DNA of 64,000 nucleotides, from NCBI GenBank assembly GCA_964019695.1, contig OZ026522.1:62271811-62335810 (forward strand), in the 5' to 3' direction. A model generated the notes under the pieces. That model was not told where the DNA came from and made no database searches. It saw only the letters and a program-made list of their open reading frames with translations. Below are positions 56,190-64,000 of this stretch, one piece after another (the first letter of the stretch is position 1; each line of letters starts with the position of its first letter). Both the position numbers and the translations under genes were made by a program. The stretch comes from Loripinus fragilis. Lineage: Eukaryota > Mollusca > Bivalvia > Lucinida > Lucinidae.

Positions 56190-58667
56190 GTAAGTATTAG
56201 GGTTAATGCCTTGAGGTTATTTTTTGTTCATGCACTTTTCAACTGAAGATGAAACTTACAATACTCATAATTGCTAGATTGCCAACAATTATTGCTATTT
56301 TAATATTATTACTTTATTAGCATGATAAATACAACATCTAAGATGTTGAAAGCAGAAAAAAATCTTAATTCTATAGTTTTTATGAGTGTTGAAGTTTCAT
56401 GCTCAGTTGAGTTGAGCATGAAAAAAGTTTTATAACCTTGGGGGGAATGATTACAAATCACAGATCTTTTTAAAGCATAATTAAGTCTCCCAAAGTGGGG
56501 AGATTTATTGTTTTTGCTCCGTTTCTTTTTATTTATTCTTCTTTATCTTCCACTTCTTTTTCTTTATATGCATTGATGGTGCCTTCATGGACAATATAGA
56601 CACATTGAACATATGCATGAAGGAGTCTGGTTGAAAGAAAATAATTTTTGACAAAATGAAAGCTGTGAGAACTTAGACAATTTTCCCCTAACAAGGCTTT
56701 TGTATATGCATAGATGGTGCCTTCATGGGCCAATCAACTCCTACCACAGCTTTTGATGGAGCAATTTGATATGTTGCATATACAATGTAGACACATTGAA
56801 CATATGCATGAAAGAGTTTGGTTCAAAAAAATAATTCTTAATAAAATGACAGCTATGAGAACTATTTTTTCGATATAAGCTTTGATATATAGAGCTTTCA
56901 GGTGTGAATAATTTCGTGTATTTGATCTTAACAAATGTTCCAGATTGCAAGCTTTAAGATTATTTGCACAGATTCTATAGAAATCTTGCTTTCAAAACTA
57001 AGGTCTGCTGGTTTGAACTATCACTTGCTAAAACTTAAGTTTCTCATTTTTCCTTACTGTGCGGGGTATCTAATAAGCATTGCTTATTGACTTTTTTCAT
57101 TCCGCCTAAATTTTGTCCCACGAGTTCTTGGTAACCACAGAATGGATTGTTCTAAAATTTTGGGAAATGGTAGATATGGATGTGAAAATGTGCAAGGTTT
57201 CAAAATTCAAAATGGCAGACTCTAAGGCTGGTCCACAGGCATGCCCAAAAAACCGCCAAAATATTGTACGGACTATTTCTCACTAAACACTTGTGGGATT
57301 TGTCTGATTTTCAGCTATTGTGGTTGGTCTTTTTCCATCGTCCGTCCGTTGTGTGTAAACCTTGTCTTTAAACAACATCTTTTCCTGAACCACTGGCCCT
57401 AATTCAAAATAATTTCACAGAATTGTTCCTCATAACACCCGCTACCAAATTGCACAAACTGTATTTATAGTTTACAGGGGGCAGGTTGGTGCTCTCGCAA
57501 TTTAATCCTTTTCTCAATTAACACACATATGTGAGAGGGGGGAGGGGGGTGGGGTTAATGGGAGAAGCACTCTGAAACAGAAAATAAATAGCTCATTCTC
57601 ATGTATATCAAACTCCAAGAATGATCTTTCTTAACGATACATGCCAACCCAACTGGCCACATGCAAACAGCTTTTATTGATACATGTAATCAGGAATATT
57701 GCATATTTGCCTATACGCTACATGCAAAGACCAGCCAGCGGGTCAAAGTCAAACCTGTTCAAGTATGTCTGACATTGTTTAAAAAATACAGGCCAAAAGG
57801 CAGAAATAACAAACACCAAGTCCGACATAATTATGCCTCCAAAAATGTCCTAGACGGTCATGATCTATGTTCCTGAGTAAATTGGAGTTTCCCAGCCACT
57901 CTTCTTCTATGTATAGAGTTTTGGTTATCACCCCCAAGTATCAACCTGATACCCCATTATCAGCCCAATAGCTTTAGTGGTCGAGTGGTCAAGGGTTGAT
58001 ACTGAGGCCTCTAACCCTGTGATATAATCTGTTAAGCATATATTCCGATTCACTTTTTCTTGTGTAAGATGTTCAAAAATGCAAGTAAAAAAACTTAGAT
58101 GTGAACCATGCATGACCCTCACATCGCTTGTTTAGTTTGACTATGCATCATCTCAAGTACCAGTTAAGGAGTTTGAAATCAAATTTTCCAGTGTACAATA
58201 ACTTTCAGGGTTTATGAGAGACACAAACTGCAAAATAAAAAGCAAATTAAGCAATACTTGTTTCTGTGAATATATCTCCTAAACTGCTGTGTGAATTGGC
58301 TTTTAGCCATCATACACTTGTTTCAATCATGCACGGATCCAGAAAGTTTTGTCAGAGGGGGTCCAACTTTGACAACATTTTTTTAGTTGATGAGGAGATG
58401 TAGGGTCCAAATACCACTATAAGCAGCGAGCCATCATCAGTCCGCTAGTGAAGGGCCATTTAAATGCTGGCTTGGTAGCTTTGTGATTTTTCAGGGGATT
58501 CGGACCAGTATTGCTAAGAAAGTTAAAGAAACCCATATTTTTGTGATTTTTCATTGGGGGGTCTGGACCCCCTGTCCCCCCCACACCTGGATCCGCGCAT
58601 GTCAATGGTTGTGGATATCCCTGTTCTCTGAAAACACAGTTTTAATTTGTTAATTATCTGATTGCAG
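56190..58667. other. RNF intron 2 with repeat fragments
   Basis: At about 56560-56870 a segment with 'acattgaacatatgcatgaa' is tandemly duplicated. At about 56485-56520 'agtctcccaaagtggggaga' is a small hairpin like those ending pearl-type elements. 57330-57470 is an inverted fragment of the core repeat of 11003-12012 ('ttcctgaaccactggcc'). 57530-57555 is a G-rich tract. 58420-58600 holds a degenerate 'ggatccgcgcatg' repeat related to 19440-19460. No further exon found. Confidence 0.5.
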
Positions 58668-58737
58668 GGATTTAAACACAGGATCAACAAGCACACATCA
58701 GGGACATGATCAAGACCCAGCTTCACAGTTCGCAGAG
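58668..58737 (+). CDS. RNF126: RNF115/126-type ligase, coding exon 3
   Basis: Seventy bases between the acceptor ATTGCAG and donor GAG|GTAATG. Joins exon 2 to give ..ITEDLNTGSTSTHQGHDQDP..QFAE; phase 0 out. It corresponds to the low-complexity, Ser/Thr/Gln-rich linker that follows the zinc ribbon in the family and ends FAE as in RNF115 (FAELW). Confidence 0.88.
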
Positions 58738-58855
58738 GTAATGAACCCAGGGATTTTCCTACTGATTGTTTATTTTAACCATAGACCCTTAATTTCATGA
58801 AAACATTGCTACTGGGTTCCCATCAGTTACAGCAATTTTCATTGCTAGTTAATTA

Positions 58856-58920
58856 TGCTTGCTTAGCAAAGGCCTTCAAGAGTATTATTAATACTCTTGA
58901 AGGCCTTTGTTAAGCAAGCA
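58856..58920. repeat. near-perfect 32-bp-arm hairpin
   Basis: 'tgcttgcttagcaaaggcct' and 'tcaagagtatta' read back as 'taatactcttga', 'aggcctttgttaagcaagca', with essentially no loop and one or two mismatches. In RNF intron 3, just 118 bp after exon 3. Confidence 0.9.
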
Positions 58921-58996
58921 CTTGCCTTAAGCAAGCAGATTTTGCTTTTTAAGTCTTTGCCTACTAGAGTCCTTTGCTGATAATCTTTAAGGTCAG

Positions 58997-59078
58997 GTCA
59001 GGTCTGAACTGGGTAGAAATTGTTGGCTATGAAACTGTTGGCTCATAGTAAACAGTTTCCATCCAGTTCAGACCTGAC
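58997..59078. repeat. inverted repeat
   Basis: 'gtcaggtctgaactgg' pairs with 'ccagttcagacctgac' around a 50-bp loop. Confidence 0.85.
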
Positions 59079-59542
59079 AAAATATCAGGCCTGATTTGGA
59101 TCACAAACTGTTAGGCACCGATGGTATTCCAGAAATAATTTTTTATCCACCAACTGACAAGGTTTCATGGGATCTAATAACGATCAACCTGGTGTGGTTC
59201 TTTCAGTCCATCCCCCCAGATGGAGTATATTCTCCCCTTTAAGAGTAGCCCTTTTGAGAATAGAAAATAACTTTAAGGTCATTAATTGTTAGAAAAAGAT
59301 AAATAGAAAATAACTTTACGTGTCATTAATTGTTAGAAAATGATAATAGAAAATAATTTTAAAAGTCATTAATTATTAGAAAATGATAATAGAAAATAAC
59401 TGTAAAGGTAAAACCCCCAAAATTAAACAGCGCCAACATGTCAGTCTTTAAAATTGTCAATGTTGTCAGCTTTTTGGGGTGCAAAAATAAAGTACCTTTG
59501 CAAACATTATGTCGGACCTGATCTGGATCCAAATTGAAGGTA

Positions 59543-59733
59543 CAGTAAAACCTGTGTAAAACGTACACTCAAAAATAGACAAAACAAAGATCTTAATGAC
59601 AAATTTAAATGGTAGCTTAATGAAGGATGGAAGTATTGCAGAATGCCCCCTTGGAGCATTATGCAATACTTTTTACCTGCATTAAGCGATAATTGGTCTT
59701 TGAGAGTGGCCATTTTACACAGATTTTACTGTA
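59543..59733. mobile_element. mariner-type MITE, third copy
   Basis: 191 bp, ends 'cagtaaaacctgtgtaaaac' inverted, TA at both flanks (59541-59542, 59734-59735). Same family as 9463-9652. Confidence 0.88.
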
Positions 59734-59825
59734 TTACTATAAATATTTAATATAAAAAATCTTCAGATGACAAATAACCATGAAAAATTGCCCAAAAGTT
59801 AACGCATTGAATAAAGCAATTTTTT

Positions 59826-59987
59826 TGAGCATAAAATTGTAAATATTTTCTTACATATACTTTTTAGTAGAATATGATTTTGGTGCTCAAAAGAACCATC
59901 TTATTGAGACTGTACCCACAACATATGTTTTGGTTGAGAAATAAGAAAATTATTTTTCCGTTAGGCACCCTTAACTAAAGTCCTGAA
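59826..59987. repeat. right copy of the inverted repeat around RNF exons 2-3
   Basis: Reverse complement of 55925-56100: 'cacaacatatgttttggttg' and 'gaaaattatttttccgtta' match. The embedded hairpin motif (59880-59920) has lost part of one arm. Ends 108 bp before exon 4. Confidence 0.8.
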
Positions 59988-60095
59988 TAAGCATGAAAAA
60001 TTGCCCAGTAGTCAAAGTGTTGAATACTGTAATGATATTCTGTGGAAAATAAAAATATAAAAAAATGTAGCAAAGCTCATGTTTTCAAATTTCAG

Positions 60096-60289
60096 TTATG
60101 GGGTAGAGCATTTTTAGACAGTTTCCGCAACCATGGGGCCGAGAGAGATGAAGGCAATACATGGAATAGAGAGAGGGAGTTTGATGATGAGAGTCTAGAA
60201 GGGACGTCACGGCGACAACGTCGGGTATTTCCTCCTCAAAGAGTGTCTTTCAGAAGAACTAGACCAATTAGGAATCAATATTTACAAGG
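60096..60289 (+). CDS. RNF126: RNF115/126-type ligase, coding exon 4
   Basis: Starts after acceptor AAATTTCAG with LWGRAFLDSFRNHG, so exon 3 to 4 reads FAELWGRAF, as in RNF115 (FAELWG). It continues through an acidic then Arg-rich stretch (GTSRRQRRVFPPQRVSFRR) like the RRYRSRGSSR region of RNF115. The donor is placed at AAGG|GTTTGT (phase 2), the weakest boundary in this gene; another GT at 60223 is possible. The downstream exons with the AWG..GLDAIITQLL and RING domains are outside the window. Confidence 0.82.
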
Positions 60290-62195
60290 GTTTGTTCATA
60301 ATACTACAGCAGCATGCCCATTCACGTACTGCAGTACGTAATTCACGCACAGAAACGGTCATGCACGCACTTATCATTTGGTACCTACGTGCAAAAACGT
60401 AGAGTAATTTTTGTGCACGCATAACCAGTGAACGTTGTGTGTGAATCTCATGAAATTTTCAAGAAAACAAGTCCAGTTTTTTTAGAATTATCGGCTCAGA
60501 TTTACCGCTGACTGGTATCTTGCATTGATAGTAAACTGTTCAGTATAATATAGCAAACCTCGGGCCACAGTCAACCACGCTTCTAGTAAAGTCAATATTG
60601 ATTGGTTGTCTATTACTACTGAACCAATCAGCATTACAAGTGGACAGGCAAAATTGAAAGTACAGATGTGTGGAAGAAGAAAACTTGATAAATTGCTTGA
60701 CACGTTTCAGAGCTTTAATTTAAATATAGGAGTAACACAATCTAAGAGGTATGTGACATTTTACTGTATTCTATTTTTCAAAAATCATCTATCATTCTGA
60801 AGAAGAGGGTGATCTGGATACGTTTGTTTACATTTTCCGTCACCCCTCCCACTCTTCTTCATTCTGTCTTTACCCAAAACTTTCAAAGGCTAGGGTTATT
60901 GTGGTTGGGGGTGAATGAAACCGGGCTTACGCCCCTAGGGGAACCTATGCCCAAATTTTTCTCAGGTTCGGACTTAGTTTTTTTAAAAAACCTATGCCCA
61001 AATTTTTCTCAGGTTCGGACTTAGTTTTTTTTTGCAGGGGGTGGGGTGGTTACTTGCAGGGCTCATTTATTAGCATTTTCACAGCATAATGATATCACTG
61101 TTATACACATCTAAATGATCTGATTTCATGGCCTCTATACGTTTACTATGAAAAAAAAAACAGCTCTAAAATATGTGTACCCTCAAAAATGAACATGTAC
61201 CCCCAAATGGAAACACCAGGGGGTACATGTACCCCCAAACAGAAATATGAGTGGGCATGCTGCTACAGTCGACTCTTGTTCACTCAACAATGCATAACTC
61301 CATACAATCACATACAGCATGGGTGAAAGTTTTCATAATTAATCCTTAATTCCGCATTTTGAGGCTGACTTTCTATGGAAAGGCAGCCTTAAAATGTGGA
61401 ATTAAGGAGATTATAATGGCTTCTTTGATTAGTTTATAGATTATCTAAACACAATTAATCATTTTAGCTTTAAATTATCCATTTTTGTAGCCATCCTGCA
61501 AGTTTTAAAATTTGAATTTCAAAAGTTCAGGATTTTTGGAAATTTTGAACTTTCACCCATGTCCTTACCTGACTGCCCGGTCCAGGTATTTTTCCCTATA
61601 TATTATTGTAATTTGACAATGTTTATCTCGACAACGGCTATGTCAACACTTGTTACGAAAATTAATTTTAATGTGTTTTCCAAGGCCTAACTCAATTCCA
61701 TTTCATAAGAAAATAACAGATATGCTTGACTGTTTGATTTTACCTTTTCACCTGATTGTGTGGCCAATTAATCCATTGTATGCAGCGCTAGTCCGAAAAT
61801 TGTGTGATTGGTTTGTAAACAAACATTACACAGTCATATTGTTTGGTGGTCTTTCCTTTTTCTCATGCAACCTATGCTTATAAAGGTTATTGATTGTGTG
61901 ACAGATGGGATAGAGCTCTTATTCTGAAAAAATCAAAACGTAGTCATCACTTGGTTAAACTCTAATGTTCATTGGTGCTTCAACATAACAGAAAATCAGA
62001 TTATGAAGATATCATAGGCTTAAAATGTAGCCCATCTCATGATTGATTAAAACCTTAAGTTACTGAAAAATGGTATGAAGCATTTTTGAGATAAAGTTGA
62101 TGTTAAACTTTAACACCAGCTCATGCTAGATGTAGCCATGTAGTTGTTAAATTCAGCATAACTTGTCTTAACATGTTCGAAGGCATCAAACCACT
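60290..62195. other. RNF intron 4, no gene
   Basis: A 48-bp tandem duplication around 60941-61031 ('cctatgcccaaatttttctc'). A 16-bp palindrome 'acgtactgcagtacgt' near 60326. 'ggtacatgtacccccaaa' direct repeats at 61190-61250. The ORFs at 60606 and 61650 lack family features. Confidence 0.5.
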
Positions 62196-62422
62196 TAACT
62201 TGTAAATGTGGTTCAAGAAATATCGATTAAAAACACTGTTTAAGTTCGATAACCTTTAAGGTACATGTATAGATAAAAATTCAAATTTTGCAAACTTGGT
62301 GCTTAATTTAACTTGTAAATGTGGTTCAAGAAATACCGATTAAAACACTGTTTAAATTCAATAACGTTTAAGGTACATGTTTAGATAAAACATCAAATTG
62401 TGCAAACTTGGTGCTTTATTTC
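62196..62422 (+). repeat. tandem duplication, about 114-bp unit
   Basis: 'aacttgtaaatgtggttcaa', 'gttcgataacctttaaggta' (first copy) and 'gcaaacttggtgctt' occur twice in order, about 90% alike. Confidence 0.9.
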
Positions 62423-62810
62423 TCGATGAAAGTTCAGCATTTTGTTTTGCTTTTTTGTTATCATTGACCAAACAATCACTTGGAATTGATTTAGGCCTAT
62501 GATCAGAAATGTCTAAGTTAGCCTCTAGTCATAAATCTAACATCTCGTTAGCACAGCCACTACATTTCAAAATCCAGGCCTCGAAATATCTGAAAATAGG
62601 CACTTGCCCTGCATCACAAAATTTATTGGCATACATGGGGAAAATTTAATTTTCAGTAGAAATATCAAAATATTCACTTGCCCTGCAGCCTGAGACACTC
62701 GTAAATACGAGCGGACGAGTACTATTTTCATGCCCTGAAATCCTGTAATTTTTTACACGGAAATCCTTGTTGGGAGTATTTCCAGCTACCAATCAATATT
62801 CAGGTTAATT
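62423..62810. other. RNF intron 4, nothing firm
   Basis: Two similar 'cacttgccctgca' segments at about 62600 and 62675; otherwise no structure that I can support. Confidence 0.4.
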
Positions 62811-64000
62811 AGCTCACCTGAGCCGAAGGCTCATTGGTGAGCTAATAGTATACCAGTGACTCCGGCGTCCGTCGTCCGTCCGTCCGTCCGTCCGTCGTCC
62901 GTCAACATTTTCAAACATCTTCTCCTCTGAAACTACTGGGCCAATTGAACTCATATTTCATATGGAGACTCCTAAGGATGAGGGAACCAAAGTTTGTTCA
63001 AATGGTCTTGGTCACATGACCAAGATGGCCGCCACGCCCATATATGGTAAAAACCCTTAAAAAATCTTCTTCTCCAGAACCAGAAGGCCGATGACCTTGG
63101 GACTTGGTATGTAGCATTGGGGTTGTGGGGCCTACCAAGTTTGTTCAAATGATGATCCTAGGTTGACCTTGACCTACTTAACGTCAAGGTCAAATTTGCT
63201 TCCTAATGCATTTAAATGGGAAAATTTCTGAAAAGTTGATTTTTTTGAAAAATGTGGAAGCTTTAGTCATTATTCTCACTTGACATGTTTAACCTAATGA
63301 GACAATGGCTATAAATAAGTTCAAAAGGTCAAGTTTGACCTTTCAGCTTAGGTCGCTCATATTGGAGTCCCATCAATATATTAAAACATAGTTTTCTCAC
63401 AAACCATTGGCCCAATTTAACTCAAATTTTATGTGAATACTCCTTATGATATGTTAGCCAAAATTTATGCAAAATATTTTGGTCACATGACCAAGATGGC
63501 CGCCACGCCCATATATGGTAAAAACCCTTTAAAAAATCTTCTTCTCCAGAACCAGAAGGCCGATGACCTTGGGACTTGGTATGTAGCATTGGGGATGTGG
63601 GGCCTACCAAGTATGTTCAAATGATGAACCTAAGTTGACCTTGACCTACTTAACGTCAAGGTCAAATTTGCTTCCTAATGCACTTAATAGGGATTTTTTT
63701 TGAAGTTTCATTTTTTGAAAACTGTTGAGGCCAAAGTCATTATTTTCACTTGATATGCTAAACCAAATGAGACAATGGCTATAAATAAGTTTCAAAGGTC
63801 AAGGTTGGTTCTATCTTTTCAGCCAAGGTCGCTCATATTGGAGTCCCAGCAACACATCAAAACATAGTTTCCTCAGAAACCACTAGGCCATTTGAACTCA
63901 AATTACATAAGAAAACTCCCTTATGATAGGTTAGCTACAATTTATACCAAGTATACTGGTCACATGACCAAGATGGCCACCATGCCCGTATATGATAAAA
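62811..64000 (-). mobile_element. pearl-like element, minus orientation, runs off the window
   Basis: On the minus strand the element ends with the hairpin at about 62813-62842 ('agctcacctgag..ttggtgagct'), preceded by a (GGAC)n microsatellite (plus strand 'cgtccgtccgtccgtcc', 62870-62900). Core units of about 471-477 bp start with 'gtcacatgaccaagatggcc' at 63011, 63482 and 63959. Same architecture and hairpin sequence as 11003-12012 but a different core. Confidence 0.75.

Noticed and set aside
61650..61883. 77-codon ORF with membrane-like segments
   Set aside because: Does not match the missing RNF126 region (AWG..GLDAI or RING), and no other family is recognisable.

Overview
This is animal nuclear DNA, most likely from a bivalve mollusc. 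It is AT-rich, has consensus GT-AG introns, and is packed with non-LTR retrotransposons, 9-bp-TSD and hAT/mariner-type inverted-repeat elements, and bivalve 'pearl/CvA'-style elements (tandem core repeats, GGAC microsatellite, terminal hairpin). The species cannot be fixed from the sequence alone. Two host genes can be read exon by exon although their exons are too short to stand out as open reading frames. ARL15 (small ARF-like GTPase) lies on the minus strand with exons 1-3 at 16931-16887, 10701-10557 and 8741-8682; the rest of the gene runs off the left edge. An RNF115/RNF126-type ubiquitin ligase lies on the plus strand with exons 1-4 at 46728-46817, 56140-56189, 58668-58737 and 60096-60289; its RING end lies beyond the right edge. 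The two genes are divergent, with start codons about 29.8 kb apart.   Left third (1-16.9 kb): introns of ARL15. Intron 3 holds the most striking object in the window, about 86 tandem copies of a 53-bp unit in five blocks between 1281 and 8724. The unit is the last 43 nt of ARL15 exon 3 plus the first 10 nt of intron 3, so every copy carries a consensus 5' splice site. Two kinds of mobile element sit in the array and were copied along with it.   Middle (16.9-46.7 kb): intergenic transposon nest. From left to right: a 2.6-kb inverted-repeat element with palindromic GC-rich ends (17837-20412); two nested same-family elements with 9-bp target duplications (21118-25033 and 22162-24084); two decayed non-LTR elements of one family arranged head to head (25034-27743 minus, 28377-33587 plus; ORF1 with a PHD-type finger, then endonuclease and reverse transcriptase); a 609-bp-type 9-bp-TSD element blown up to 5.6 kb by three insertions, one of which carries two more (33597-39216); and a 5'-truncated RT/RNase H retroelement with a 14-bp target duplication (41452-43250).   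Right third (46.7-64 kb): introns of the RNF gene, with an uninterrupted 499-codon reverse transcriptase frame (47179-48678), the intact relative of the nested element (49039-49647), a tRNA-type SINE, hAT-like elements, an inverted repeat pair around exons 2-3, and a pearl-like element running off the end.   No rRNA or genuine tRNA gene, CRISPR array or bacterial feature was seen. All calls were made by eye; none was confirmed by a database search.
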